From: Acinetobacter kookii
GTDB lineage: Bacteria; Pseudomonadota; Gammaproteobacteria; Pseudomonadales; Moraxellaceae
Assembly: GCF_900096895.1 (NCBI RefSeq)
Contig: NZ_FMYO01000003.1
Span: 186,001-250,000 of the forward strand
DNA length: 64,000 nt
Direction: 5' to 3'
Shown: piece by piece, positions 53,613-63,435 of the stretch
Layout of the letters: each line of letters begins with the position of its first letter
Numbering within the stretch: position 1 is the first letter of the stretch
The notes under the pieces: generated by a model
Database searches by the model: none
Told to the model about the DNA's origin: nothing
What the model saw: the letters and a program-made list of their open reading frames with translations, nothing else
Translations under genes and position numbers: made by a program

Positions 53613-55151
53613 TTATTTCAAGAAACGCTGATAACCGAGGTTGTTGGTAATTTCTGCATATGGATAGGTGATACTTTCCAAGGTTTCGATTAAACCATCT
53701 GGATTTTGTTGAGCATCTTCTGCTTCAAGTCCTACAAGTACACGACCTTCGGCTGCACCGTGGTTACGGTAGTGGAACAGGGTAATGTTGTGGGTAGGTC
53801 CTAAACGTTCCAGGAAGGTGAGTAAGGCACCTGGGCGTTCTGGAAATTCCACACGGAACAGACGTTCATTTTCAATGTCTGCATGACCACCGACCAGATA
53901 GCGGATATGCAGTTTTGCCACTTCATCATCAGACAGGTCATCTACATCGTATTGAACTTTCAAGGTTTCATAAATGTCGTGACGTTCTTTTTCACCACCT
54001 TTCAAGCTGATGCCGACAAAAACCTGTGCAGCACTGGCATCACTGGCGCGATAGTTAAATTCCGTGATATTACGGCCTTGCAGGGCACGGCAGAAATTCA
54101 GGAATGAACCTTTTTCTTCTGGAATGGTCACGGCAAAAATGGCTTCTTTGCGTTCACCGAGCTCTGTACGTTCGGCAATATAGCGCAGGCGGTCGAAGTT
54201 CATGTTGGCACCGCAAACGATCGACACCATGTTTTTGCCTTCAAGTTTATGTTCAGCTACATATTTCTTGATTCCCGCCAGTGCCATGGCACCTGAAGGT
54301 TCTACAATGCTGCGGCATTCGTCATAGGTATCTTTAATTGCAGCACAGATCTCGTCTGTGTTCACCAGTACTACATCAGGTTCAACAATTGGACCCGAAT
54401 TGTCTGATTTTTGCATGCGAATCACATCAAACGGTTTTTCACCAATTTGAGCGACCGCAGTACCATCAGCAAATAAACCTACCGAAGGTAAAATCACACG
54501 TTCATTGGCTTCAAATGCAGCTTTTAAACATGCCGATTCATCATATTCCACCGGAATGACTTTTACGTGTGGCGCAACATCGCCCAGGTAAGCTGCAACA
54601 CCGGCAATCAAACCGCCACCGCCAACGGCAACAAATACATATTCCACATCACGCCATTGACGCAAAATTTCATTGGCAATGGTGCCTTGACCGGCCATCA
54701 CCAGTTCATCGTCATAAGGTGGAATAAAGGTCATGCCATCTTCGGTAGCGCGTTGAATCGCATATCTGTTGGCCACATCGAAAGAATCGCCGTGCAAGAC
54801 CACTTCACCACCCAAACGTTTTACTGCCTGGACTTTAATGTCAGGCGTGGTTTTTGGCATGACAATAATGGCGCGAATTCCCAGTTTTTTACCAGATAGG
54901 GCCACACCTTGTGCATGGTTACCTGCTGAAGCCGTAATAACGCCACGTTCCAACTGAGATTTCGGTAATTGACTAATACGGTTGTAGGCACCGCGTAGTT
55001 TAAAGGAAAAGACAGGTTGCAAATCTTCGCGTTTAAAGCGAATGTTGTTGTTTAGCTTTTCACTAATTCGTGGCGCTGCTTCGAGTGGAGTTTCGATTGC
55101 AACGTCATACACCGTTGCTTGTAATATTTGTCGAACCAAACGAGACAGCAT
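53613..55151 (-). CDS. ilvA: Biosynthetic threonine deaminase
   Basis: A 512-residue PLP enzyme, the first step of isoleucine synthesis (threonine to 2-oxobutyrate). The PLP Lys is Lys51 in FSFKLRGAYN; the phosphate-binding glycine loop is AVGGGGLIAGV. Two C-terminal ACT-like domains (from about 335: RTELGERKEAIFAVTIPEE and ENERLFRVEFPERPGALLTF) give isoleucine feedback control. Length is as in E. coli (514). Divergent from rpiA with about 107 bases between the starts. Confidence 0.95.
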   Translation of the reverse strand: MLSRLVRQILQATVYDVAIETPLEAAPRISEKLNNNIRFKREDLQPVFSFKLRGAYNRISQLPKSQLERGVITASAGNHAQGVALSGKKLGIRAIIVMPKTTPDIKVQAVKRLGGEVVLHGDSFDVANRYAIQRATEDGMTFIPPYDDELVMAGQGTIANEILRQWRDVEYVFVAVGGGGLIAGVAAYLGDVAPHVKVIPVEYDESACLKAAFEANERVILPSVGLFADGTAVAQIGEKPFDVIRMQKSDNSGPIVEPDVVLVNTDEICAAIKDTYDECRSIVEPSGAMALAGIKKYVAEHKLEGKNMVSIVCGANMNFDRLRYIAERTELGERKEAIFAVTIPEEKGSFLNFCRALQGRNITEFNYRASDASAAQVFVGISLKGGEKERHDIYETLKVQYDVDDLSDDEVAKLHIRYLVGGHADIENERLFRVEFPERPGALLTFLERLGPTHNITLFHYRNHGAAEGRVLVGLEAEDAQQNPDGLIETLESITYPYAEITNNLGYQRFLK

Positions 55152-55258
55152 GTTAATTTTCCATCTAACAGTTTAAAATAGGCCTTTATTGTAACAAACC
55201 CCTGTACATTTGGGCTGTTAAATCAGCAACAAATGTCAAAAAATAGTTGAGCCAAGTT

Positions 55259-55930
55259 ATGAGTCTGTATGCTACCCAAGATGAAAAGAAACAAGCTGCT
55301 GCAAAAGCCGCTTTAAAACACTTGCCTAAAGGCGGGATTTTGGGAGTAGGTACAGGAAGTACAGTGAACTTCCTCATTGAATTATTGCCAGAATTGCAAC
55401 TGGAAGCTGCGGTTGCAAGTTCTGAAGCGACTGCCGAGCGTCTGAAAAAATTGGGCATTGAAGTGGTCGACATGAACTCTGTAGGTGGTCTGGATGCCTA
55501 TGTAGATGGCGCTGACGAAATTGACCGTCACATGCATATGATTAAAGGCGGCGGCGCTGCACTGACCCGTGAAAAAATCGTGGCATCGATTGCAAAGAAA
55601 TTTGTCTGTATCGTGGATGATTCAAAATGGGTTGAGCAATTGGGCCGTGATTTCCCGCTTCCTGTAGAGGTCATTCCAATGGCGCGTTCTGCGGTAGCCC
55701 GTAAAATTGTTTCACTCGGCGGTGACCCGGTTTACCGTGAAGGTGTAGTGACAGATAACGGCAATGTGATTCTAGATGTGCACAACCTGAATATCTTGAA
55801 TGCGCTTGAACTTGAAAAAACCATTAACAACATTCCAGGTGTGGTGTGTAACGGTATTTTTGCGTTGAATAAAGCCGATATTGCTGTAGTTGCCACAGAC
55901 AACGGCATTGAAGAGCGTACTGCGGTTTAA
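55259..55930 (+). CDS. rpiA: Ribose-5-phosphate isomerase A
   Basis: A 223-residue pentose-phosphate enzyme: [24 protein letters not shown] with catalytic acid, [15 protein letters not shown] and [19 protein letters not shown] 55259 is preferred to the TTG at 55247 because the family begins close to TQDEKK. Confidence 0.95.
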   Translation: MSLYATQDEKKQAAAKAALKHLPKGGILGVGTGSTVNFLIELLPELQLEAAVASSEATAERLKKLGIEVVDMNSVGGLDAYVDGADEIDRHMHMIKGGGAALTREKIVASIAKKFVCIVDDSKWVEQLGRDFPLPVEVIPMARSAVARKIVSLGGDPVYREGVVTDNGNVILDVHNLNILNALELEKTINNIPGVVCNGIFALNKADIAVVATDNGIEERTAV

Positions 55931-55950
55931 TCCATTAATTCAATAGATAG

Positions 55951-56027
55951 AATCCCCCTAAATCCCTCTTTGCTAAAGGGGGACTTTTAAAAGCCCCTCT
56001 TTGAAAAAGAGGGGTTGGGGGGAGATT
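55951..56027. repeat. Multi-hairpin intergenic element after rpiA
   Basis: Outer ends AATCCCCC and GGGGGGAGATT are inverted copies. Inside, CCCTCTTT pairs with AAAGGGGG, and CCCCTCTTT pairs with AAAGAGGGG around GAAA. The layout resembles the element at 10929-11097. It may serve as the rpiA transcript end. Confidence 0.6.
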
Positions 56028-56037
56028 AAAAAAACAA

Positions 56038-56706
56038 ATGACCCTAAACAATCTACCTGAAATCCAGATTATCCGTCATGCGCGAGCGAAACGTTTGCGC
56101 TTGCGTGTTGACTCGGCCCAAATTCGTTTAACTGTGCCGTTACTGTGCAGCAAGCAAAAAATTCAAAACTTTCTGGATCAGGCTGAAGAATGGTTGCTGA
56201 AAACCTGGCAACAGCAAGCACAGCATATACAGCAGCAGATATTGCCGAATGAACTAAAGCTTTTTAATTTAGAGCAACCTTTACAGATTATTTATCAAGT
56301 TCAAAAACACTCATTTATTTTCGATGATCAGAATTTACAGCTATTCATTAGTGACCGTCAGCCTGAACAATATTTAAAAGCTTTCGTAATTGCTTATGCC
56401 AAGCAGCATTTGCCCATTTACTTAGAGCAAACCAGCCAGGAATGTCAGCTGAATTTTGGAAAATGTTCAATCCGACAACCGAAAACGCGCTGGGGGAGTT
56501 GCTCGGCCAAACATGACATTATGTTGAATGGTGGGTTGGTGTTGTTTCCTGAACAGGTGATCCGTTATGTCTGTGTGCATGAGCTGGCACATACCCGGCA
56601 TTTTGACCATAGTCCAAGGTTTTGGGCAGAGGTGGGGAAACATGATGCCAATTATCAGCAACATCGCAAAATTTTAAAAAGTACTCCAATGCCGTATTGG
56701 TGGTGA
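56038..56706 (+). CDS. YgjP-like M48-type metallopeptidase
   Basis: A 222-residue protein of the YgjP/DUF45 group. The zinc motif is HELAH (His181, Glu182, His185) with His191 as the next ligand, in VCVHELAHTRHFDHSPRFW. An upstream region QPKTRWGSCSAKHDIMLN is the family's conserved WGSCS block. Such proteins have unresolved roles. ATG 56038 is within the end of the repeat element, 10 bases after it. Confidence 0.85.
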   Translation: MTLNNLPEIQIIRHARAKRLRLRVDSAQIRLTVPLLCSKQKIQNFLDQAEEWLLKTWQQQAQHIQQQILPNELKLFNLEQPLQIIYQVQKHSFIFDDQNLQLFISDRQPEQYLKAFVIAYAKQHLPIYLEQTSQECQLNFGKCSIRQPKTRWGSCSAKHDIMLNGGLVLFPEQVIRYVCVHELAHTRHFDHSPRFWAEVGKHDANYQQHRKILKSTPMPYWW

Positions 56707-56792
56707 GTTAATAAGTTAAGATATGAAAATTGATATTTTATGTTTATATTTTCGATTAATATACTGATAAACCTTAAAGAATTAAAGATAAA

Positions 56793-57575
56793 ATGGAAAT
56801 ATTTCAGCAATTTATTAGTTACATAGATACTAACTTTCGTCCATTAATTGTTTTGATAAGTACTTTATTGGCGCTATTTTTTTATTGGAAAAAAATAGGA
56901 AATAATATTGTATGTAGTTTTAAGGTGAGCAGTGATAGATTATCTTCTACTAGAATTGATGATCTTGTCTTAACAAACAAAAAAGATAAGCCAGTACCTA
57001 TATATGCAATTCATGCCGTTTTTGATAAAGAGTTGTTGTTGACATTGTGTGAATGTAATCCACCATTAATTCTTAAACCTTATGAGTCTATTGCTGTTAA
57101 TACTGAAGCTTATAGTAATTTATTTATTGGGGCTGATGCATATTATCCTGAATATATTGATGCTGAAATATTAATTGAGTCTGTAAATGGTTTAATAAAG
57201 TGTAAATCTCATTTTTATAATAGAAATTTGCTAAATAGCGATTTTAGAAGAATAATGAAATCTATTTCAAAGTTTAATGGTATTGTTCATTCAGGCAATT
57301 TTAGCTATGTACTTATATACAGATTTGAAGATAAAGTGCATACGACATTTATACATGAATCTGGATTTTTAGAGAATGATTGGTCATTTGATTATAATAA
57401 AATTGGTATTCCTGTAGATTTTAAACTCGATGAGAAAATCATAAATAAATTTTTAATCGATTGTAAATATGCGGAACTTTTTACTTCTTATAATATTTAT
57501 AAATATGATTGCAGATCATATGATTTGGTTTTTTCTTCTACTGCTAATAAGGTTTCTGAATTATCCATTAGATGA
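56793..57575 (+). CDS. A+T-rich orphan membrane-anchored protein
   Basis: A 260-residue protein with one N-terminal membrane segment (FRPLIVLISTLLALFFYW), then a soluble part with a beta-rich look and no motif I recognise. It is visibly more A+T-rich than its neighbours and uses ATA and AGA codons often. This suggests recent acquisition. It sits between the YgjP-like gene and argC with no partner of similar composition. The ATG at 56793 follows TTAAAGATAAA, a poor ribosome site. Confidence 0.6.
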   Translation: MEIFQQFISYIDTNFRPLIVLISTLLALFFYWKKIGNNIVCSFKVSSDRLSSTRIDDLVLTNKKDKPVPIYAIHAVFDKELLLTLCECNPPLILKPYESIAVNTEAYSNLFIGADAYYPEYIDAEILIESVNGLIKCKSHFYNRNLLNSDFRRIMKSISKFNGIVHSGNFSYVLIYRFEDKVHTTFIHESGFLENDWSFDYNKIGIPVDFKLDEKIINKFLIDCKYAELFTSYNIYKYDCRSYDLVFSSTANKVSELSIR

Positions 57576-57666
57576 AGGGTAGTACAGTCCATTTTTTTCT
57601 AATCAAAATAGTTAACCTTGAAGTGTGTTTGCAAACTTAACGCAAAAAAAATTATATGAAGATAAC

Positions 57667-57765
57667 ATGATAAAAAACCACCAACACCGAGCAAAACAGT
57701 TTAGAAAACGTGAACTTCCTGTCATACTACGCAGTTACGAAATGGAAACTTTTGATTTGAGGTAG
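57667..57765 (+). CDS. Possible 32-residue leader ORF upstream of argC
   Basis: ATG 57667 opens a 32-residue basic frame ([16 protein letters not shown], ending METFDLR) whose stop TAG (57763-57765) lies in the ribosome site of argC (GAGGTAGTG). The preceding ribosome site (GAAGATAAC) is weak. It holds several Arg codons. A translated leader coupled to argC is possible, but so is chance. Confidence 0.25.
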   Translation: MIKNHQHRAKQFRKRELPVILRSYEMETFDLR

Positions 57766-57770
57766 TGATC

Positions 57771-58820
57771 GTGATTACTGTTGGTATTGTCGGTGGTACA
57801 GGTTATACAGGCGTTGAATTGTTGCGTCTTTTACTACGACACCCAAATGTACAGGTAAATGTACTGACATCACGTACCGAAAATGGTCGCCGTGTCGATG
57901 ACATGTTCCCAAGCTTGCGTGGTCATACCGACCTTCAGTATTCAGATTTGAACATTGATGAGCTGAAAAAATGCGATGTGGTTTTCTTTGCAACCCCACA
58001 TGGTGTAGCCATGAAACATGCGGAAGAACTGGTGGCAGCGAATACTAAAGTCATCGACTTGGCGGCAGATTTCCGCTTACAGGACTTGGCACAATTTGAA
58101 AAATGGTATGGTCTTGAGCATTCCTGCCCAGATATTTTAAAAGATTCCGTTTACGGTCTGTCAGAACTGAACCGTGACAAAATTAAAAATGCCAAGGTGA
58201 TTGGTAACCCGGGTTGCTATCCAACCACTGTGCAACTTGGTCTTGCACCATTATTTAAACAAACTGAAGCATTGGTGAAACCGGAAAGCATTATTATTGA
58301 TGCGAAATCCGGGGTGTCTGGTGCAGGTCGTAAAGCCAGCCTGGGCATGATTTATTCTGAAAATGCCGATAACTTTAAGGCCTATGGCGTTGCAGGTCAC
58401 CGTCATCATCCTGAAATTGTGGAAGCACTGGAAAATATTTCCGGTCAAAAGGGCGTGTTCGATCACATCGTCTTTGTACCGCATTTGGTGCCGATGATCC
58501 GTGGCATGCTCAGCACGATCTATATTGATTTGACAGATGCAGGGGATGCTGCGGACTTGCAAAGCCTGTATGAACAGTTTTATGCCAATGAACAGTTTGT
58601 GGATGTAATGCCTGCCAACAGCTCGCCAGAAACACGTTCGGTGCGTGGTGCGAACCAGCTCCGAATTGCCTTGTATAAACCGCAACCGAAAAAACTGATT
58701 GTGTTATCTGTACAGGACAATCTGGTGAAAGGTGCGGCAGGACAGGCGGTACAAAATATGAACCTGATGTTTGGCTTTGCTGAAAATGCAGGTCTTGCTG
58801 GAATTGGTTTATTACCATAA
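57771..58820 (+). CDS. argC: N-acetyl-gamma-glutamyl-phosphate reductase
   Basis: A 349-residue arginine-pathway enzyme that reduces N-acetylglutamyl phosphate. NADP site [17 protein letters not shown]; active-site Cys in [23 protein letters not shown] and LVPMIRG follow. GTG 57771 is preferred to GTG 57765 because GAGG ends eight bases upstream of it. Confidence 0.95.
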   Translation: MITVGIVGGTGYTGVELLRLLLRHPNVQVNVLTSRTENGRRVDDMFPSLRGHTDLQYSDLNIDELKKCDVVFFATPHGVAMKHAEELVAANTKVIDLAADFRLQDLAQFEKWYGLEHSCPDILKDSVYGLSELNRDKIKNAKVIGNPGCYPTTVQLGLAPLFKQTEALVKPESIIIDAKSGVSGAGRKASLGMIYSENADNFKAYGVAGHRHHPEIVEALENISGQKGVFDHIVFVPHLVPMIRGMLSTIYIDLTDAGDAADLQSLYEQFYANEQFVDVMPANSSPETRSVRGANQLRIALYKPQPKKLIVLSVQDNLVKGAAGQAVQNMNLMFGFAENAGLAGIGLLP

Positions 58821-58898
58821 AAAACGTTTTTCGACTTCACACACATTTGGATTTGGATTTAAATGTGTGCTTTGAATGAATCAAAATTAGAGATGACG

Positions 58899-59654
58899 AT
58901 GCCGAATACTGAATCAAATACTCCGTCACAGCTGTCTTTCCTGAGTAAAAAACCTTTTTTAAAAGGGAATTTGCCGTTGGCAATTGGTGCTGCCATTTTG
59001 GTAGCAGGCAGTGGTTTATTGGGTTATTCGGTTGGGCATCGGCAAGGTTTGACTGCAGTGGGCTATGAAGCAGATGCAGAACAGCTGGTCGAAGTGGTAC
59101 AAAAGCAAAAGAGCAGTTTGCAAACACTGAACAAGAATTTGAATCTGGCTGTACAGGAACGTGATGTTGCAGTCAGCAATTCAAATGATTTGTTTGTTGC
59201 TTTGAATCAGGCTCGTGAAGATAAGGCCCAGTCTGAAGGTTTGGCTGCAATCTACCGGGAAGTGTTACGCCAGCGTGGTGGTTTAAGCCTGACCATACAA
59301 AATATCGGCATTAAGCCCTTGCCGGAAAATGCTTATGAATATCAACTTGATCTGGTTCAAGTCAGTCCGAATCGACGGGGGATTTCCGGAACTGTAGAGT
59401 TGCGCTTGATTCAAGGCACTGAAGTTTTAGTGGTTCCTATGGAAGACAAAAACTTTAACTTTGAAGATTATGAACGCTTAACCGGACGCTGGACCATGCC
59501 TAAAGGCTTTACGCCACAATTCATTGAAGTGCGTTTAAGCGGTGCAACAAGTACACCAGTGATTAAACGTTTTAGTTGGGGTCGTGGCAAACCGATAGAG
59601 AGTCAATCGGCATTTATTTCTGAAATTCCTCAAGCAGAAGCAAATGCACAATAA
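58899..59654 (+). CDS. Single-pass membrane protein, DUF6776-like
   Basis: About 250 residues. One membrane segment near the N-terminus (LPLAIGAAILVAGSGLLGYSVG), a coiled coil (VVQKQKSSLQTLNKNLNLAVQERD), and a beta-rich domain (YEYQLDLVQVSPNRRGISGTVELRL). I believe this is DUF6776, an uncharacterised family in gammaproteobacteria. ATG 58899 has AGAG six bases upstream; ATG 58863 and 58893 are alternatives. It precedes clpS. Confidence 0.65.
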   Translation: MPNTESNTPSQLSFLSKKPFLKGNLPLAIGAAILVAGSGLLGYSVGHRQGLTAVGYEADAEQLVEVVQKQKSSLQTLNKNLNLAVQERDVAVSNSNDLFVALNQAREDKAQSEGLAAIYREVLRQRGGLSLTIQNIGIKPLPENAYEYQLDLVQVSPNRRGISGTVELRLIQGTEVLVVPMEDKNFNFEDYERLTGRWTMPKGFTPQFIEVRLSGATSTPVIKRFSWGRGKPIESQSAFISEIPQAEANAQ

Positions 59655-59672
59655 ATGTGAATTAAAAATCCT

Positions 59673-60095
59673 ATGCGAATGAATAAGCGTCATCATTGTT
59701 TAAACACCCTCAAGAATTCTTTTCATCAATCGGGATATGTCGACTGGCATATTAGTCCACGCTTAAGTAATGACTCGCAGGATGATTCAGAAGGGACTGA
59801 CGGGGATATTGCGGTACAAACCGCTCCCCCTGAATTAAAACGTCCACCCTTGTATGCTGTCGTCTTAATGAATGACGATTACACCCCTATGGACTTTGTA
59901 ATTGAAATTTTACAACAATACTTTGCTTTGAATCTTGACCAAGCGACCCAAGTAATGCTAACTGTACATTATGAAGGGAAAGGTGTTGCAGGCGTTTATC
60001 CACGAGACATTGCGGAAACGAAAGCGAACCAAGTCAATAATTATGCTCGGTCTCAAGGTCATCCATTACTTTGCCAGATTGAGCCAAAAGATTAA
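59673..60095 (+). CDS. clpS: ClpS adaptor
   Basis: A 140-residue adaptor that delivers N-degron proteins to ClpAP. The conserved core is [20 protein letters not shown] with the binding-pocket Asn-Asp, then [20 protein letters not shown]. About 58 N-terminal residues precede the core, longer than in E. coli (106 total). The start is weakly supported. It is nine bases before clpA. Confidence 0.93.
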   Translation: MRMNKRHHCLNTLKNSFHQSGYVDWHISPRLSNDSQDDSEGTDGDIAVQTAPPELKRPPLYAVVLMNDDYTPMDFVIEILQQYFALNLDQATQVMLTVHYEGKGVAGVYPRDIAETKANQVNNYARSQGHPLLCQIEPKD

Positions 60096-60104
60096 GGGGA
60101 TTAC

Positions 60105-62381
60105 ATGCTCAGTCGTCAATTAGAAGTATCCTTACGTTTGGCTGTCAGCATGGCTCGTCAAAAGAGACATGAGTTTCTCACGGTTGAACATTTATTGTTG
60201 GCTTTACTGGATAATGACTCTGCGGTAAATGCGCTGAAAGCATGTGGAGCAGACATTATCGTTCTTCGTAAAGAACTGGAAGAATATGTTGAGCAACACA
60301 CCCCTAAATTAGGCGAACATAGCGATCAGGCGCCACATCCGACTGAAAGTTTTGACCGTATTCTGCAACGTGCAATTTTCCATGTGCAATCCAGCGGTGG
60401 TGATCGTACGGTTGAAGGTGCAGACATTCTTGTTGCAATGTATTCTGAACGTGATTCTTTTGCGGTTTACTTGCTTAAACGCCATCAAATTAACCGTTTA
60501 ACATTAACTCAATATTTATCTCACGGTACACGTAAAGAAGACGTACAGGCTGAAGAGGAAGTGGAAGAGCTGGATGGAGAAACATCAAGTTCGTCAAATG
60601 CAGGTCCACTGGATTTATACACCACCAATTTGAATGTGGAAGCGCAAAAAGGCAAAACAGATCCTTTGATCGGGCGCGAAAAAGAAATCGAACGTACGGC
60701 ACAAATTTTATGCCGTCGCCGTAAAAACAATCCCTTGCTGGTCGGTGATCCGGGTGTGGGTAAGACCTCAATTGCAGAAGGCTTGGCTTGGTTGATCGTT
60801 AACGGTAAAGCACCTAAGCCACTTGCAAATGCAGAAGTATATAGTCTGGATATTGGTGCCTTGGTTGCAGGAACCAAATATCGCGGTGACTTTGAAAAGC
60901 GCCTGAAACAATTGCTGAATGCGTTAAAAAAGAAACCGGAAGCGGTGCTATTTATTGATGAAATTCACATGATTATTGGCGCTGGCTCAAGTATGGGCAG
61001 CACCATGGATGCATCAAATTTAATCAAGCCGGCATTATCGAATGGAACTTTACGTTGCATCGGTTCAACCACTTTTCAGGAATACCGTCAGGTGTTTGAA
61101 AAAGATCATGCATTGTCTCGCCGTTTCCAGAAAATTGATGTCAATGAACCTTCTATTCCAGAAACCATTGATATCTTGCGTGGCTTAAAATCCAAGTTTG
61201 AAGATTTTCATCACGTGCAGTATGAAGATAAAGCTTTGGTTTCTGCAGTGGAGTTATCAGCCAAGTTTATTAATGACCGTTTCTTGCCAGACAAAGCTAT
61301 TGATGTGATTGATGAGGCAGGGGCTCAGCGCCGTTTGAAAGCTGAGCAAGACGATACGTTAATCACGGTTGAAAACATTGAAGATATAATCTCCAAGATT
61401 GCGCGTATTCCACCGAAAACCGTATCCAAAGATGACAAAACGGTGCTTTCCAATCTTGAGCGTGATCTTAAACGTGTGGTGTTTGGTCAGGATGAAGCGA
61501 TTGAGGCATTGTCTTCAGCGATTAAATTATCACGTGCCGGCTTGAAATCACCGGATAAACCGGTTGGTAGCTTTGTTTTTGCAGGTCCAACCGGGGTAGG
61601 TAAAACTGAAGTAACCAAGCAATTGGCAAAACTGTTGGGCGTAGAACTGGTCCGTTTCGATATGTCGGAATATATGGAGCGTCATGCAGTTTCGCGTTTA
61701 ATTGGTGCACCTCCGGGATATGTGGGTTTCGATCAGGGTGGTTTGCTGACCGATGCGATTCATAAGAGTCCACATTGTGTATTGCTGCTGGATGAAATTG
61801 AAAAAGCACATCCGGATGTATTCAACTTATTGTTGCAAATTATGGATCATGGCTCCTTAACAGATAATAATGGTCGCAAGTCAGATTTCCGTAATGTGAT
61901 TCTGGTGCTCACCACCAATATCGGTGCGGAGAGCATTTCACGCGTCAGCATCGGTTTTAGAGAGCAAGACAACAGCAATGACAATCAGGAAGCGATGAAA
62001 CGCGCATTCTCTCCAGAATTCCGTAACCGTCTGGATGGGGTGATCCAATTCAAGGCATTGCCAACCACAATTATTGAAAATGTCGTGGATAAATTCCTGA
62101 CTGAACTTCAAGCACAGCTGGATGACAAAAAAGTCATTCTTGAAGTGGATAAGAGTGCACGTGAATGGATGGCTGAAAATGGCTATGATCGTTTGATGGG
62201 TGCTCGTCCAATGCAACGCCTGATTCAGGAACACCTGAAAAAACCGCTTGCTGAAATGATTCTATTTGGTGAATTGGCAGAACATGGCGGTAATGTTGCG
62301 GTTTCTGTGAAGAAAGAAAATGGTAAAGCGGTCGGCCTGAAACTGGAAGTGTTTGAAGATCAAACAGCGGAACCTGCTTAA
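60105..62381 (+). CDS. clpA: ATP-dependent protease unfoldase ClpA
   Basis: A 758-residue AAA+ unfoldase. The N-terminal repeat domain precedes two ATPase modules: Walker A GDPGVGKTS (about 214-222) and GPTGVGKTE (about 494-502), Walker B FIDEIH and LLDEIEKAH. Family length matches E. coli (758). AAGGGGATTAC precedes ATG 60105. It works with ClpP, not in the window. Confidence 0.97.
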   Translation: MLSRQLEVSLRLAVSMARQKRHEFLTVEHLLLALLDNDSAVNALKACGADIIVLRKELEEYVEQHTPKLGEHSDQAPHPTESFDRILQRAIFHVQSSGGDRTVEGADILVAMYSERDSFAVYLLKRHQINRLTLTQYLSHGTRKEDVQAEEEVEELDGETSSSSNAGPLDLYTTNLNVEAQKGKTDPLIGREKEIERTAQILCRRRKNNPLLVGDPGVGKTSIAEGLAWLIVNGKAPKPLANAEVYSLDIGALVAGTKYRGDFEKRLKQLLNALKKKPEAVLFIDEIHMIIGAGSSMGSTMDASNLIKPALSNGTLRCIGSTTFQEYRQVFEKDHALSRRFQKIDVNEPSIPETIDILRGLKSKFEDFHHVQYEDKALVSAVELSAKFINDRFLPDKAIDVIDEAGAQRRLKAEQDDTLITVENIEDIISKIARIPPKTVSKDDKTVLSNLERDLKRVVFGQDEAIEALSSAIKLSRAGLKSPDKPVGSFVFAGPTGVGKTEVTKQLAKLLGVELVRFDMSEYMERHAVSRLIGAPPGYVGFDQGGLLTDAIHKSPHCVLLLDEIEKAHPDVFNLLLQIMDHGSLTDNNGRKSDFRNVILVLTTNIGAESISRVSIGFREQDNSNDNQEAMKRAFSPEFRNRLDGVIQFKALPTTIIENVVDKFLTELQAQLDDKKVILEVDKSAREWMAENGYDRLMGARPMQRLIQEHLKKPLAEMILFGELAEHGGNVAVSVKKENGKAVGLKLEVFEDQTAEPA

Positions 62382-62395
62382 TCAAGCCAATGAAT

Positions 62396-62428
62396 AAAAT
62401 AACCCGTGTTTGCACGGGTTATTTTATT
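62396..62428 (+). terminator. Intrinsic terminator of clpA
   Basis: AAAATAACCCGTG and CACGGGTTATTTT form a perfect stem around TTTG, ending in ATTTTA. Confidence 0.88.
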
Positions 62429-62485
62429 TTACTTGCTCGCATTCTGATCCTTTCCTGAAGATAGAAAAACTGAAAATTTAAAATT

Positions 62486-62839
62486 ATGGATATTCAACTG
62501 AATAAGGTTATTACCACATGCCTATTATTTTTAGTCACTGCTGTGATGGAGATTTTAGGCTGTTATTTCCCTTATCTGATTCTGAATCAAGGAAAATCCC
62601 ATTGGTTATGGTTGCCTACGGCTTTGGCTTTGGCGGTATTTGTCTGGTTGCTGACTTTGCATCCTGCTGCCTCGGGGCGAATTTATGCAGCCTATGGCGG
62701 CATTTATATTTTTACCGCTTTAATGTGGCTACGTTTTGTTGATCATGTCACTCTGACACGTTGGGATATGCTAGGAGGATTGGTGGTCATACTGGGTGCG
62801 ATGCTTATTATTTTACAGCCGCAAGGTTTGATACGTTAG
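62486..62839 (+). CDS. YnfA/UPF0060 membrane protein
   Basis: A 117-residue protein with four membrane segments and the family motifs [13 protein letters not shown] and [19 protein letters not shown]. Its fold relates to small multidrug-resistance transporters; substrate not established. The stop codon lies inside the hairpin at 62830. Confidence 0.85.
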   Translation: MDIQLNKVITTCLLFLVTAVMEILGCYFPYLILNQGKSHWLWLPTALALAVFVWLLTLHPAASGRIYAAYGGIYIFTALMWLRFVDHVTLTRWDMLGGLVVILGAMLIILQPQGLIR

Positions 62840-62853
62840 TCAACTAACGTATC
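62830..62853. terminator. Hairpin overlapping the ynfA-like stop codon
   Basis: GATACGTTAG and CTAACGTATC form a perfect 10-base stem with TCAA loop. The stem contains the stop TAG (62837-62839). No T run follows on either strand. Confidence 0.45.
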
Positions 62854-62864
62854 AAGATACTCTC

Positions 62865-63335
62865 TTAAAAAGAACATTCACTATTTTTAATTTTAAAGTC
62901 ATAGTTTTTACTTTCTGATGACAACTTTAATTCAACATGGTAGGGATTGACACGCTGAAATTCGTTTTCAAACAATAAGCTGCAGTTTTGCAGGATATTT
63001 TTTCTCAGCAGTTTTTTGACTTCCTTATCCCCCACATCCTGAGCAAACTGGGCAAAATCAGGCGTGGTGATAATGCTTTCAATCTTTACTTCATTCGCGC
63101 TCATTTGGTACTTTTCCATCAACATGTTTTGATCGATCTGGAAAGGCAGGGTGCGCGAATCTTCATCACTGATTACATCTAAAATTTCATTTAGGGCTTT
63201 GCGGTCTTTAATTTTATAAGATGAATCCAGAATCTGCTTTTTAACAAAATATTGATCAAGTTCGGTGGCTTTGGCATGTGCGGTATTGAATATGAGAAAA
63301 GTACTGAAACAAAAAAATATTGTTTTAAATGGCAT
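62865..63335 (-). CDS. Secreted hypothetical protein
   Basis: About 156 residues from ATG 63335 (MPFKTIFFCFSTFLIFNTAHA), a signal peptide with a likely cut at AHA-KA. The mature part is helical with two Cys residues, one at the C-terminal KNSECSF. An upstream ATG at 63347 adds four residues. Function not recognised. Convergent with the ynfA-like gene. Confidence 0.6.
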   Translation of the reverse strand: MPFKTIFFCFSTFLIFNTAHAKATELDQYFVKKQILDSSYKIKDRKALNEILDVISDEDSRTLPFQIDQNMLMEKYQMSANEVKIESIITTPDFAQFAQDVGDKEVKKLLRKNILQNCSLLFENEFQRVNPYHVELKLSSESKNYDFKIKNSECSF

Positions 63336-63387
63336 GATCATCATCACTTAAAATGTTTATGATCTAAATTAAACAATTTATAGGCAT

Positions 63388-63414
63388 AAAAAAAGCACCC
63401 GAAGGTACTTTTTT
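63388..63414 (-). terminator. Terminator of argF
   Basis: On the minus strand AAAAAGTACC and GGTGCTTTTT pair around TTCG, followed by T residues. Confidence 0.88.
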
Positions 63415-63435
63415 AGAAAACTTTAGTTCGAAAAT

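Noticed and set aside
58251..58685. 144-codon frame antisense to argC
   Set aside because: Overlaps argC catalytic motifs on the other strand; product is His/Phe-rich noise.
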